Shown: piece after piece, positions 11,849 through 24,214 of the stretch
How positions within the stretch are numbered: position 1 is the first letter of the stretch
How the letters are laid out: every line of letters begins with the position of its first letter
NCBI GenBank assembly: GCA_019925095.2
Contig: CM034391.1
Coordinates: 5,980,551-6,044,550, forward strand
Direction of reading: 5' to 3'
Source of the DNA: Dendrolimus kikuchii
Taxonomy: Eukaryota; Arthropoda; Insecta; Lepidoptera; Lasiocampidae
Length of the DNA: 64,000 nt
Notes under the pieces: generated by a model
What the model saw: only the letters and a program-made list of their open reading frames with translations
The model's database searches: none
What the model was told of the DNA's origin: nothing
Translations under genes and position numbers: made by a program

Positions 11849-14627
11849 ATGGATTTTATAATAGATACAACTGGAGATGACGATCTACAAGTAAAAGCTG
11901 AACTACTTGGTGAAGAGGAGAAACCTTACTTTATAGGTTAGTTTTGTGTACTTTCTCATTCTTTTTGTCTAGTATTTCTTTCCTTTCTCGGTACCAAACC
12001 ACTACAAATTTTGGGTGGTATTGTACAAAATACCTATCAAAATGAAGTAGGTTTACGCGTCAGAAAACCCGCTACACATAATAGTCTACTATTTTTTGGA
12101 TAATATTTTCCCCTTTGTAATCAAAGATTTATTGAGTTTCTCATGTGTATATATAATACGGTCCATATGTGCTTTTCCTATTTTATTTATTACTTGAGAT
12201 TTAAAATTAATTTTGGGTGGTTATAAAAATAATAACCACGAAGGCTAAGGCGGGAGCTCCGCTTCGCTTCGCACCCGCCTTAGCCTTCTAACCTATATTA
12301 AAAAAGTTCGGATTTGTTTATAATAAATAAATGTGCCGTATATCATTACCCCACCCGTTTATTCATAATAAAAGGCCCACAAAAAAATGATTGTACATAA
12401 ATGATAATTTCTCAGGAAACTTTTCATAGTAAAAACTTCCTGCAGCTCATATTTGTGGAAACAATAAAGCCATCTGCTTAAGACTACTAGTGATTAAGCA
12501 GCACATATAAAATTATATTTAACATGTTAGTAGTCAAGCATGCAGTAGTGTAGGATGGAAGGTATGATGCTAGACCTACCTTACACTGGCATTTAGCATC
12601 TCCACACTCACAATTTCCCTGACAGTTAAAATGGTAATTTTAATAATGTATCACTTTCCATACATAGACAAAGAAGACAGAGTAGAAGCAATCCTAAAAC
12701 TTTTTGATAAAAAGAAAGAAGAACTTGATGCCCAAGTAGAAGCAGAACATGAAATAGAAAAAAAACTAAAAAGCCTCAAAATCAACAATTTATTTGATGA
12801 TTTTTTTGAAGAAATGAACTGGACTAAGAGTCTTGTCAAGATGAAAAAGAAAAGAAGATTATTCCATTTTGAACAGTTGGACATTGAAACTGGGAAGCTC
12901 AAGTCCAATTTGGGTGCAGTTGATGTGGACAAGGAGATGAAGAAATCTGTATTACAGCCTGGTATTGAAAAGGAGCATAGTTTACCTAGTTATTATGTTA
13001 GTGAAAGGAAACAAAAAGCATTGAGGAGGGTATGTATTATATGTTACAGGTCATCATATTAATCTTAAACTAATGCCCCTCAATTGCCAAACCTATATTT
13101 AATACAATTATATTGTATGCACTATGGCTAAATAGTTAAAGCACCACTATTGTATTGCAATAATATGAGTTTAAATCTTGAAAGGAAACATAAGTGCACC
13201 TTTATTGGCACTCTGAATGTTATAATTCAATTAATTTTTTCCAATTTATATATACCATATATTTGTAACACTTTATTTAAAAAAAAGTAATATTCAAACA
13301 AAAATAAATAACAGGTGTAGAGTTATAAGATAATAAAGATTTCAAATAAAAATTTCTTACCTATATCATAATTACATACATTTCAATGGTTAACTATCAA
13401 GACCTCTTAACTTAATTTACAAAAACTTAACAGAGTCATAGAAAATACCTTTGATATAAGTGCAAACATGGGAAAACAAAAACATACTTATGTTGGTTTG
13501 GCATATAAACAGGATAGTTCTAGTTGGTCAAAACTGTTGTTCTCATTACAAAGTTTATCCTTTAAGAAACTAAAACTAAAGAATGTTATTTCTCAAATTT
13601 CAGCTGGAAAGATCGAAGACCAAGGGCCCTGGCTGGTTCGATTTGCCAGCAACAGAGGTCACTGAAGAACTGAAGAATGACCTTCAAGTGCTGAAGATGA
13701 GATCGGTATTGAACCCCAAGCACTTTTATAAGAAGAATGATATGAAAGTGTTACCCAAATACTTCCAGGTTAGTTTACAGTTCTCTTTTTTTAAGGTGGA
13801 CTCTTCACTTTAATATTTTTTGGGGTTGGTCCACAAACTACATTGTGTAATCACCTCATATTGTACCTTTTTGGGGAAGCGCCCCCCCCTGTAACCACAA
13901 AATGCCCTTTACATGTTACTATTCATACACTTGCCCTACCATCAGTTGAATTCTGACATTACTTGTATAAAGCTTATGTCAAATTTTAACGGATGGTAAG
14001 ACAAGCAAGTGTTTGATAAGATACAGGAACTGACCATCAGTCTCTGTCACATTTGTTACATAATCCCTCCCCCCTCATCTGCGAACATACTTTATGGCTG
14101 GCCCCTCTGTCCATCATGACAAAATACATCATACTCAAATATAGTTCTTGCAAATCCCAAAAGCTTTACTTCTCACTAAACGTGTGACAGTGTGTGTGGA
14201 ACCAAATGCAGGAATTTGTTCCATTGGACATGCACACTATCACAATGTGCATGTATAATTGTATATGTTGAACCACTAATAAAGCCCGCTCATCAAGTAC
14301 TATATTCAGATTGTTGTCCTTAATCTTCTGTGGGCATCATTTAAAATTTCTTCCCCTACAAAAGCTGTTTATTTCTAGGTGGGTCGCATAATGGATTCAC
14401 CATTAGATCATGTCAATGAACGTCTAACAAAGAAAGAAAGAAAACGGACCATGGTTGATGAACTACTAGCAGATGCTGAATTCCAAAAATATAATAAAAA
14501 GAAATACAAGGAAATAATAGATGATAAGAGAAAGAAAGAATACAAGACTTTCATGAGGGACAAGAGACAGAAAAATAAGTCAGAATTAAAAAAGAATAAG
14601 TTGAAAGCAAAGAAAACTAAGAATTGA
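11849..14627 (+). CDS. Dnttip2: Fcf2-domain rRNA-processing protein (DNTTIP2/Tdif2 family)
   Basis: Four coding exons join in frame: 11849-11936, 12668-13029, 13604-13768 and 14379-14627. All introns are GT-AG with phases 1, 0 and 0, and the product is 287 aa. The first half is acidic and lysine-rich, with a coiled-coil-like stretch around residues 35-70. The Fcf2 domain runs from about residue 158 (GPGWFDLPATE), through FYKKNDMKVLPKYFQ and VGRIMDSP, to LTKKERKRTMVDELLADAEF; a basic lysine-rich tail follows. In yeast Fcf2 is a nucleolar SSU-processome factor needed for early pre-rRNA cleavage; vertebrate DNTTIP2 is much longer amino-terminally. The start was chosen because ATG 11849 opens the exon whose split codon G|AC restores aspartate at the next exon. 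AATAAA follows at 14679. It is convergent with the dehydrogenase gene at 15575. Confidence 0.93.
12240..12288. repeat. Perfect 15-bp-arm hairpin in intron 1
   Basis: GAAGGCTAAGGCGGG (12240-12254) is the exact reverse complement of 12274-12288. The loop is GC-rich (AGCTCCGCTTCGCTTCGCA) within an AT-rich intron. It is probably a short palindromic repeat, not a functional RNA. Confidence 0.6.
13913..14050. repeat. MITE-like repeat in intron 3 of the Fcf2 gene
   Basis: Imperfect inverted arms (ACCATCAGTTGAATTCTGAC and GTCAAATTTTAACGGATGGT) flank a short centre. Related sequence is at 46645-46790 and, partially, at 14860-14910 and 55963-56045. Confidence 0.5.
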
Positions 14628-14678
14628 AATACATAATATTTTTGTTAGACTTTTATTTTATTGCATCTCATTGTCTTC

Positions 14679-14684
14679 AATAAA
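14679..14684 (+). promoter_or_regulatory. Polyadenylation signal AATAAA
   Basis: AATAAA lies 52 nt after the Fcf2-gene stop codon, with a GT-bearing stretch (GTGTATCT) just downstream. Confidence 0.6.
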
Positions 14685-15360
14685 GTGTATCTAATGCAGG
14701 TCGGGAAGCCAACACCATTTGCATAGTTTTTTTGACCTACTTTACATATTATTTTATTACAGTGACAAAAATATATTTAAAAGCTGCACTACAATATTGA
14801 CTAGTACTTCTTATATTTTACTGTTTATTGGTATGGAAAAACAAACACTACATGCTGTCAATTAAAATTTGACATAAGCTCTATACAAGTAATGTCATTT
14901 CTAAGATAGCAGCTATTAAAAGAACACAGTTATGTACAATCGGTAATCAGAAAGTTTAATGTTGTTATAAAAACTGGAACCAACAAAACAACTTAGATAA
15001 AATAGTTAAGTATACAGAATATTTCCCAATATTTTGTTTTCTATGCGCTAAAAAGAACTATGCTACATGTTTGTAATCCAACATATTTGTAGAAAACTGG
15101 TCACTGTCAGTTCTAGATTTTACCATCTTATGGTAAATGCCGAATCGAAGGTAGGTATCTCATTAGAAATGTGTTCCTTAGGTTGTAGAAAAAAGTTCAA
15201 TGTGCTACGTAATTTTTTTAATTGACACTAAGTAATCTTAAACCTAAAAATTATCTCAAAACTCATCCTGCGGATTAGTTTCAATTGGCATAAATAACAA
15301 TATTCAATCAGCAAGTATATTTTGGTCTTATAATAAAACTATTTAAATTTTTCAATGGTC
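14685..15360. other. Space between convergent genes
   Basis: No exon is seen. A degenerate fragment of the repeat at 13913 lies near 14860-14910 (AAAATTTGACATAAGCTCTA). Confidence 0.4.
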
Positions 15361-15366
15361 TTTATT
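15361..15366 (-). promoter_or_regulatory. Candidate polyadenylation signal of the dehydrogenase gene
   Basis: TTTATT on the plus strand is AATAAA on the gene strand, about 210 nt past the stop codon. It is one of a few possible signals in this AT-rich 3' region. Confidence 0.4.
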
Positions 15367-15574
15367 GAAGATTGTAAAAACATATAAAACTGTAACCAGA
15401 ATAACCTTCATATTATAAAAAGCTATAAAACTATCACAGATATCAAGACACACATTTGTCCTTAACAACCATTTCAATAAAGTTTATAAAACAACAATAA
15501 AAATCATACATAAAACTGTAATACTACACTTAGGTTTACGTATTTTCTATTTAAGTTGGTTTCTTTTAAGACCT

Positions 15575-18500
15575 CTAATAACCCCCAGTGACATCTATCG
15601 CCGCTCCGGTGATGAAAGAACTTTTGTCTGAGCTCAAAAATGTTATAACTTCTGCGATTTCTGTAAAGAACACAATCTTATACTAATATATAAAGCAGAA
15701 GAGTTTGTATGTTTGATTGATCGCGCTAATCTATATTTATTTAATAAGGAACTACTGGTTTGATTTGAAAAGTTCTTTCAGTGTTAAATAGCCCATTTAT
15801 CGAGGAAGGCTATAGGCCTATCATCACGCTAAGACGGAGCGGAGCACCAATGAAGAATGTTTCAAAATCAAGGGGGGCTTTGAAAACAAATTCCATGTGG
15901 ATGACGTCGCAGGCACAGCTAGTGTTATAATAGAATTATACAAAATTTAAGACTATTATGTGTATGTGAGAGGGACTGCATGTCTAACCCGCCCAACATA
16001 TCTGTGAAATGGAACCACAGACGCCATGTTGAAATTTAATACGAATTAGGGCTGCCAGTTTAAAAAATATTTATTTGTCAGCTGTTATTTTTAACGGTAT
16101 AATAAAACATATTTGACCACAGACAATACTTAAACATTATCCCAGATGCAGCCCGAGCATTGTAAAATATTATGATTATCTTACTTTAATGTGATATATT
16201 CAAATGTCTTTGTGACATTTGAATGTATGTTTACTTTCAATACAGGACACAAACATAGAATAACTTTTATTTCGGAATATGTGGTAATTTGTACAGGCTA
16301 AGGAATCAATGTTCAAACAAGTACATTCAAATAAATTAATTATCACATTTTTTTTAATTTAATAATAATTACCTGATGGCTGTCCCACTCTTCCTAGAGG
16401 TACTAATTTTAACATATTTTGAATCACTTTCTCGGGGACCGTTTTTATTATTGGCGTTTCTATGAAGCCTGGCAATATTGCATTTACTCTGAAACAATAC
16501 AAATGGCGACAATCATGCCAACGATTGTATAGTTTACCGTGTTCACAACAAAAAAGGTTTTATGTTATTGCAATTTTAATTCGAATATTTTAAATATTGA
16601 AATATATCAAGTTATAATACATTAAGTTGGTGGTGACACAGCCAGGTAGTAGAGTATTTGCTCGACTGGATGGCGACCACCCCTGGTCTAGAGTATGCCG
16701 CCATAACAACTTTGTGTTGTGTTCCGGCATTAGTGACCAGGTTCCAGTCTCCTTTAAGAGAGCAGTAGCGCATTTGTAGCACCTTTGGTGTTGCAAATGT
16801 CCATAGGCGATGGTAACCGCTTTCCACTAAGTGGGCTGTCTGCCTGTCGGCTGAACTCCTGCAATAAAAAAAAAAGTTATATTATTTTGTTTCAATTATT
16901 CACTATTTTATTCCATTCTCCAACATGGGTTTACTTAATAATCTGCATAAAAAGCCGTGGTAGCTTAGTGGATAGAGCATGCGTCACATACTCAAAGGGT
17001 GCGGGTTCTGAATCCTTGTCGGAAAACACGCGCCACTTAGGCAGTTATCTGACCTAATGTGCATATTGGTACTAGTAACATGTGCTAACAGTGAAGGAAA
17101 AATATAGTGATGTAGCTGCACATCGAGATATCCGATATGTCAAATCCACCTTAGACAAGTGTGATGGGTATATTTTTCCATCCCCCTATAAATGGGAGAC
17201 CCGAGTCTAGAAATGCGACTTGTATGGGCTCTTAATATTATTATTAATATTCTGCATACAGTCAGTACTAAATGTTATAGCCTCTCTGAATTTGATATAC
17301 AAACGGTCTGTGATACCAAATTTTGTATAAAAAATTGAGTAACTCTTTGGCAGTCCGCGCACAACAAACAGTTCCCCAAAGGTGACAGAAGTCAACTGTT
17401 CATCATTTGGCTACAAAACTTGGCTCTAGACCCTCAAGAATCATTTATTACTAACTAAAAATGTTTGTAGTTTTTGTTTCCAATCAGCATGTAGTTTGTC
17501 ATCTGTACAAAGGACCCCATTCATGGTTCTGCATTGAAGAACGCCACGTAATGCAGGACTGTAAATACTGTTGCTGCCTGCGTTGCGTCCTGCGACACTG
17601 AACAGAATGCCACTCGAGTCCTGCAAACCCCGCCTACTGCAGGATCATGTATGTATCCCTTAACAATGCATGATTTTTTTATGGGTATCTATGAGTCTTC
17701 AATCCATCAGCAGATGAATGAAATTATTAAAATCAACCAATGCGAGATGTTGTTTTTAAAATAAGTAAAATAAACCTAACTTACCTTATATTAAACTTTC
17801 CTAACTCCTTAGCAGCCGATTGCGTCATTGCCACCACACCAGCTTTACTACTTGCATAGTTTGTTTGACCTTAAATACACATTAGTGATGTTTAACATCA
17901 ACAGCTTAAACTTTTTTGTAAATATGGCTTCATACCGTTTCTGGATCTGATCGGTGTGAAATATAATAAAAGTATGTTTTAACGGTTTTAAGCGCGGTAA
18001 TTTATTTTATTTTTATTATTCCGACGTTTCGGTCATTTTTCAATAGCCGTGGTCACAGACAGCTACCGCAATAAATTACTGCCCTTAAAATCGTTAAAAC
18101 GTCTTTTTATTATGTATACTAGTCGCGAAAACTTAAGAAAATATTCATGAATACTTTGGAATAAAATATAAACAAATAGACAGCAGGTGAAAGTTGAACT
18201 TATATGGTTATATGAATGGGTTAGTAAAGAAAAGAGCTTAATTCTATTTACTAAGCAAAAATGCCTTTTTTTTTTTTTTTTTGGCCAGGGGAAATCCGTT
18301 TGAGGACTAAGCCGCGACAGGCACAGAAGCCTGGGGGGATGTTCGCGACCCGTGTGAGTGTGGGATTCGCCAGATCGGGGGTGGCACTAGCGTGCCCGGT
18401 CAGAACCGGTGCCACGCTATTGCCACTCCCCAGTTAGGGATACCCACTAAAACCCCTGGGTGTTCCGTCCTGCGCCTTATGCCAGGGCTACGTGAATGCG

Positions 18501-21500
18501 GGATTCCCAACTCCGCGTGCCCTGGCAGGCGTGGGCCCCCCTCACTGGGCCTCTTCCTATGCCGGAGGACGTATCCCCCGGCTACTACTGAATCTAAGGA
18601 AAAAAAAAAAAAAATGCCTAACTCAAACTAAACAGTTTGAGCAACAACAACAACAAACTAACAGCTCAACAAAGATTGAATTACAAAATATTTGATATAG
18701 ATTTTTTTTCACTATGCATAGCACCTGTATAGCGGACCAATCTTTTTGCTAATCATGTTAAAAAAGTTTTTGATGGAAACTTGAAGGATCATGATTTGCT
18801 GTGCAGTTTTATCTTGAAAAAATATATAGCTGCTAAAAGAGCTCTCAATTTTGGTAAATTAATTGGACTTTCACCTGATGCCTATATTGGCTTGAAGATT
18901 ATTTTATAATTTGAACACTGACAAGATTCACAAATCATGCAAAACCATTTTTAAAAATAGAAAACTCATTATTAAAAAATACATATATATGATCACTCTT
19001 TGTAGGAATGTGGTCTAGATGAAGGAACAATGGAACATATATTCTTTCGTTACTTCGCAAATTTATGATATTTTACCCTCAGATTGTGATCGTCCTGTGA
19101 ATGTCAATTACTTACTAACTCTTGTCTATACTAAATTTGCATATACTTTATATACATTTTTATAATTCAATAATATTCATTTATAATGTAGCTAGTTTAA
19201 TACAATTAAATTGTCCTCGGGTCATCAGAAAAAGATTACCAATTCTGCCACCATTCAAAAACTATGATTATTAAAAAAAAAAACTACACCTGTCCTTTTT
19301 ACATAATTATTCTGACATCGGCAAAATCAACGCAGAAACGTTGAAGCCATCGCTGAACAAGAATAGAATAAAATAGAAAAAAAATAAGCCAGAACACCAA
19401 ATTTGAATATCTGAATTTTTAATACTTAACTAATCCTTACCCATGTTTCCATATTTTCCAACTATACTCGAGATATTAATAATGGACCCAGGAAGAGTTG
19501 CTTCCGTCATGGCTTTAGCAAGAGCTTGCATCACTAGAAATGTTCCCTGGAATATAACCGAAATTGAACATGTTCAAACTTTAACCACATCTTACACAAA
19601 TATGTAAAGGTGACTTGGATAACATGTTGATTTGTGGTGTGAAAGAGGATGTTTGCCAGAATAGAGGAGTATGGAAGGAAAATACATATTGTGCCAAACA
19701 AAGGGAAGAAGGTGAAACAAATGACAGATTAATTAAAAAAACTTCTTAGTTCTCTGATTTCTCTACCACCTTACCTTTAAATTAACATTCAATACACAAT
19801 CATAGTCCTCTTCTGATAACTTCAGCATCCAATTGTCCCTAGTGATGCCAGCTGAGTTCACCACAATAGTTGGTGGAGCTTTATACTGCTGTATCATACT
19901 TGTGACTAGATTCTGTACTGCTTTGGAATCAGACACATCCAGTTCCACTGCACTGTGATCACCAACATCTGTAAATATTTTTATAATATTATTGCCTGAA
20001 GAAAGCAGACAGCCCACTTGGTGGAAGGTGGTTACCGCCACCTATGAAGTTTGCAACACTTTTATAATGCCCTTCTTAAACAATCCCATGTAATAACGCA
20101 GAGGAAAAACCTCGGCCTTGGAAAAAAGAGTACTCTACTTCCATGCCTCGACAGAAAGTTCAATCAAGAATGATTATTCACAAATGTCAGAAAAGTTTTG
20201 GTGTCCGAATGGGAATTTGCAATCTGACAAAATAATGCAAATTTATTCATTCAAGAAGCTCCCTGTTCAGACACAGAAACATTCCCATTATTTGTGAATA
20301 ACCTTACAAATCATTGTCTCCGCTGAACAAACATTCTAAAGAATCGCCCATTATCCCTAGTTAAGTATGGGAGCAGAATCTAGGTGAATGATGAATTCCT
20401 CAGAACAGTCCCCATTGTCCAGATAGCAATAATCGACAAAAGAACACATAATATTGCTAAGCAAATTGCACTTGTGTTATGATTATCATTATCAAACATT
20501 AAAATTTAGTTTTATTATTTACAACTTCTATCAAAAATGCCAAAGCAAAAGTAAATTTCTATTTAGCAAAACTGTTTACTTGTAATGTTTAGTTGGGGTC
20601 AAAACAATTTAACTTAATGTTTATATTGTGAGGTATCTTAAGGTCGATTTTAAGACCAATAGTTTATATAAAGTTATACACTATTAAACATGTGCTTACC
20701 ATTGGAACCAGCAGCTAGAGCAGTGTGTGTTTTGATTGTCTGCACAGCAGCCTCATAGTTTTTATCAGCTGCAATAACTGTTGCACCCTCTCTAGATAAT
20801 ACCTGACATGCTGCACGACCAATGCCAGAACCAGCACCTTTTGAAAATATAGACTAATTTAGAAGGAAACCGACATTCATAATGTTAATACATAATTAAT
20901 AAGTAATTAAAAAATATGCCTTATAAATTTTAATTATTAATTTATGTTTATTACTCTTTAAGTTGGGTTTGCTTGGAACAGATTGCTTTAAGTAATAAGG
21001 CCAGGCCTTATTTTATTATAATAAAACTATGTTTTAATGGGTTTTAAGCGCGGTAATTTATTTGATTTTTGTTATTCTGATGTTTCAGCCACTTTTCAGA
21101 GTATTGTTAGGTGGTAGGCTAAATAAAACTTTAACAATACCCATTGACACTTGACATCTTGTCTTCCATGATCACGGCCAGTGAAAATTGACCGAAATTT
21201 CGGAATAACAAAAATCAAACAAATAACCACACTTAAAACTGGTAAAACGTAGTTTTATTATGTATACAAGTTGCGAAAACTTAAGAAAATATTATGTGAA
21301 CCAGGCCACGTATTGTTTTTACTATGACAATATTGTTATATACATTTTTTTAAATTGTTTATTTGGTGAGCAATAAAATGTTATCTACATTGAAATAGCT
21401 AACCCAACTGTTTTGTGTTATATTATGTAGGTACTTAAAAATACACAAGTGAATTACATGTGGCTTTAATTTACTGTAATTACAGTTACAGTCCATTCTA

Positions 21501-23195
21501 GTTTTTTTTGTGGTTCCTTGTATCTGTGATCAGAAACTGTTCCATAAGCAGATGAAGAAATGGTTCTTTAGAAATCTAGAATCTATTCTTATATCAACCT
21601 TCTTTTATCTGTGCAGGAACGGAGAAAGAATACAATTTCCTGTGGCCGGGTGGCCTGTCGTAAGAGGCGACAAAATAACCCACAGTCAGGTGGTAGGGCA
21701 TTTGCCCGACTGGATGGCTACCACCCCTCGTCTTAATTATGTCACCATAAGAACCTTGAGTTGTGTTCCGGCATTAGTGACCAGGTTCCAGTCCCCTTTA
21801 AGAGAGCAGCAGCGCATTTGTAGCACCTTCGGTGTTGAAAATGTGCATAGGCGATGGTAACCACTTTCAATCAAGTGGGGCGTCTGCCTGTCTTCTGAAC
21901 TCCTGCAATAAAATAAAAATAAAAACCTACTCATACTTATTCGGTATTATCAAGTTGACATTGTCAACAGGTCACGTTGTGTTGCTCTTGAGAAAGCTTG
22001 GTAAAATCAAACCGTAGTTAGTTAGTTTAGAATTTTTTGTTTTAACTGAACGTTCGGCCGAAGTTCGTATTCGGTTCAAACCACATTCGGCCCATGCCTA
22101 CTTCAGATCAATCATACTATCATACTTACATCCACTGGCATAGTCTGCCTTAGAGGGGCCCTGTATAAAAATGTGTTGGGGGGCCCAAAAGAAGGGTAGA
22201 TTTTTTTATAAAGAAACAAAAAATGCTCATAATTGAATTAAAGTAGTTATATATTAATTTAGGTTATTGCTTATACTTAATGCTAGTAGGAGCTAAGTTA
22301 CGCAAACAATTAAAATCAAAGATACACTTCCACCTTTTTTTCGGCAAACTTATTTATCCACTTTCCATCTGCCTGTCAGCTTTATTCCAGCTATAAAAAA
22401 ATTAAAAAATTAAATCATCCATAGCTGAAGATGATTTAAGTTTTTCTAGATTATCTGCTTCTATAAGACAATAATGACAAGTCTGATAGCCATTCCTGTT
22501 GGCCCAGCAGTTATTCACAAAAATGTTATTAACCTATAAAAGATTGTGGATAACATTTTAGGAATTTTTGATTACACATTTTCAGGGCTCCTGTAGCCTG
22601 TATCATTGATACGGTTGATATGGTGGTAGTTATGTCCTTGCTTACATCTTTAGGTAGAGAAGAAGAGAAAAACAGAATATGTTATTTGCACCAATTGTGG
22701 AGTTTTATGTATTTATCCCATATAATATTTTACAAAATAATATAACTTTAGATAATTACTATTATTTAAAATTGTATATCTTATTTATATTATAAACAAG
22801 AATGTATGTGAAGCTGAATGTTTGTTACCTACTCGTTCATGCAAAAACTACTGAACTGATTTTGGTAACAGTAATTTTGTTTAAACTTAGATCAGAATTA
22901 ATAACACATAGGCCAGCATTTAAAGATATTGTTTAAATCAGCTAAAAGATAATGATAGATAAATAGATAACACTTTATTGTACACCATTGCAGAAAAACT
23001 TATTAACATATCCTCAGTAGGATGATAAATATCTATACTCCGAAACGTTAAGGACATCTTCAATATAAGAATATCATTGTCATCATTTCATCAAACATTT
23101 TAACAATTAGTTAAAATATATATTAATATATGTATGCAGATAAAAATTTCACCTGTAACGAAAGCTAATCTGCCTGCAACTATCCCTGATACCAT
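15575..23195 (-). CDS. Short-chain dehydrogenase/reductase, HSD17B8-like
   Basis: Seven exons on the minus strand join in frame: 23153-23195, 20700-20837, 19775-19968, 19441-19546, 17785-17869, 16373-16488 and 15575-15660 (stop TAG). They give 255 aa, close to the usual family length. The cofactor motif TGAGSGIG is at residues 14-21, NSAG at 98-101, and the catalytic triad at Ser152 (NISS), Tyr165 and Lys169 (YASSK). It ends [13 protein letters not shown]. The opening [16 protein letters not shown] and overall spacing fit HSD17B8 (17-beta-hydroxysteroid dehydrogenase 8), which in vertebrates works with CBR4 as the mitochondrial 3-ketoacyl-ACP reductase. A FabG-like reductase of another subfamily is the main alternative. 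Its introns hold several SINE and foldback insertions, listed separately. Confidence 0.92.
16624..16876 (+). mobile_element. SINE-A copy, 5'-truncated, in dehydrogenase intron
   Basis: It matches the SINE-A consensus from the AGCCAGGT...GTAGAG region to the tail (GGTGTTGCAAATGTCCATAG, then GTCTGCCTGTCGGCTGAACT and an A-rich end). It lies between exons 16373-16488 and 17785-17869, antisense to the host gene. Confidence 0.7.
16950..17250 (+). mobile_element. SINE-B: tRNA-derived SINE with 8-bp TSD
   Basis: The 5' end is tRNA-like: an A-box-like GTGGTAGCTTAGTGG near 16957 and a B-box-like GGGTTCTGAATCC near 17003. A tRNA-unrelated body and an ATT-repeat 3' end follow. TCTGCATA is duplicated at 16942-16949 and 17251-17258. 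The copy at 57167-57466 is of equal length (300 bp), so both look full-length. Confidence 0.75.
17510..17665. repeat. Copy of the core of the 2.6-kb foldback element
   Basis: It shares CGTAATGCAG, a CTGCCTGC-type word and CTACTGCAGGAT with 2657-2735. It lies in a dehydrogenase intron. Confidence 0.45.
17962..18145. mobile_element. Foldback-family copy (GCGCGGTAATTT family)
   Basis: The left arm starts AATAAAAGTATGTTTTAACG. The centre carries CCGACGTTTCGGTCA and GCCGTGGTCACAG. The right arm returns to TTATTATGTATAC and the constant segment ending AAGAAAATATTC. It is intronic. Confidence 0.6.
18267..18609 (-). mobile_element. R1-type LINE 3' UTR fragment
   Basis: This GC-rich insert has a T run at its low-coordinate end (an A tail on the minus strand). 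It is flanked by AAAAATGCCT at 18257-18266 and 18610-18619. It shares ATACCCACTAAAACCCC and CCTGCGC words with the 3' UTR of the R1 LINE at 25411-27750, so I read it as a 5'-truncated relative. It is unlike the AT-rich intron around it. Confidence 0.6.
18990..19090 (+). pseudogene. Possible LINE carboxy-terminal zinc-motif remnant
   Basis: A short frame near 19007 reads [17 protein letters not shown], like the Cys/His tail after LINE reverse transcriptases ([10 protein letters not shown]). Stops surround it. Recognition rests on one short motif. Confidence 0.3.
19621..19705 (+). repeat. Small LINE fragment in dehydrogenase intron
   Basis: It matches the 3' part of the LINE remnant at 58250-58565: TGATTTGTGGTGTGA, an AATAGAGGAGT word and a CATATTG word in the same order. 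Confidence 0.5.
21018..21291. mobile_element. Longest foldback-family copy
   Basis: Both long arms are visible. The left reads ATAATAAAACTATGTTTTAA, then GCGCGGTAATTTATTTGAT and TTATTCTGATGTTTCAGCCA. The inverse returns through TTTCGGAATAACAAAAATCA to ACGTAGTTTTATTATGTATA and the constant segment. A TGATCACGG centre is present. Variable truncation, inverted arms and 12-bp duplications in sister copies would suit a Penelope-like element; this class call is a guess. Confidence 0.6.
21613..21925 (+). mobile_element. SINE-A copy, near full-length, in dehydrogenase intron 1
   Basis: It runs from GTGCAGGAACGGAGAAAGAA through GTCGTAAGAGGCGACAAAAT, ACTGGATGGCTACCACCCCT and the shared tail to TCCTGCAATAAAATAAAAAT. 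It is one of the two most complete copies in the window, with 60727-61045. Confidence 0.75.
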
Positions 23196-23354
23196 TTTCT
23201 GTTAAAAATATTGAAAAATTAAAGTTAAAAAGTTTAAGAACTGAAGCACTTTGAACTTGTGACGGTGTGACCTTATCACAAACTTGAAATTCGTCGAATA
23301 CCGAATTGTGTGAACTGACTGAAGTGTGTCAATCAAAAGCATAAACCACGCATA

Positions 23355-24200
23355 AACTATATTATACTAGAGTTTACCCCGCGGCTGCGCCGCGGGTTAA
23401 CCTCTAGTTCCTGCTTCTTGTTTAAAGAGCAAGCGTTAATACAGGTTACATTGTACAACATTTTTATGTTAGTGCCATTTGCACCCGAAAAATTCACTTA
23501 ATTTTATATCGCAAACTATCCAATCTCCTGGAATGAGTATATAAAATATGTCCATTCCATTTTCGGCATTAAAAGTACATTTAAACAAAATTACAATAAA
23601 AACAATCCAGTATTCCCAGTGATTTCCGAAAACTTAACAGCAAAACACATCGAGTTACTATCGCATTTTTATAGACAATGAACTTTTATATCTATGAACT
23701 TGAGAAATGATTGGTCTCATCCAAACTTTCATCCTCTATTACAAACAGTCCTAGTTTAATTTATCTATCCCCGTCAATGAAAACTACAAAAATGACAAAA
23801 AATGAAAAAGAGCAAAAGAGCAATAAAGTAAAAGTGCAAAAGTGCAAAAGTGCAAAAGAGCAAAAGAGCAAAAGGGCAAAAATGAAAAAAAAGTTCAAAA
23901 AGAGCAAAAGGATAGAATCAGCAAAACGGACAAAAAGGAACCATAATAATAAGGAACCATAACCAAAATGATGAAAATGGCAAATCACAAAACCAACCAA
24001 AACCTGTCTCACTTTTGGGATAACCTTTACATAAATCTATCCCATTATCCGGGATTAAAAATATCCCTTGTCCACTCTCGTTATGAAAATTACATATATA
24101 CCGATTTTCAGCCAAATCGGTCCAGTAGTTTTTCCGTGAAAACGGAACAGACAGACAGACAGACAGAGTTACTTTCGCATTTATAATATTAATAGGGATA
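23355..24200 (+). mobile_element. Dispersed repeat with TTTATAATATTAATAGGGA 3' end
   Basis: It starts TATACTAGAGTTTACCCCGC, contains a GC palindrome (CCGCGGCTGCGCCGCGG), and ends with the conserved phrase AATCGGTCCAGTAGTTTTTC, a CAGA tetranucleotide run, and CGCATTTATAATATTAATAG. These start and end phrases recur throughout moth genomes in short non-autonomous retroelements; the superfamily is not settled here. It lies just upstream of dehydrogenase exon 1. Confidence 0.5.
23790..23945 (+). repeat. Purine-rich GCAAAAGA/GTGCAAAA minisatellite-like tract
   Basis: Imperfect tandem copies of short units such as GAGCAAAA and GTGCAAAA run through this stretch, which otherwise lies inside the repeat at 23355-24200. 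It makes long but meaningless open frames on both strands. Confidence 0.55.
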
Positions 24201-24214
24201 TGGATACTACGTAG

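Noticed and set aside
16957..17020. Possible tRNA gene
   Set aside because: A and B boxes are present, but there is no acceptor-stem pairing, and the sequence continues into a SINE body with an ATT tail and a target duplication.
23790..23945. CRISPR-like regular repeats
   Set aside because: The units are short, adjacent and imperfect with no spacers; the genome is eukaryotic.
23711..24012. Lysine-rich (+) and Phe/Leu-rich (-) frames of 83 codons
   Set aside because: Both arise from the purine-rich GCAAAAGA tandem tract within a dispersed repeat.
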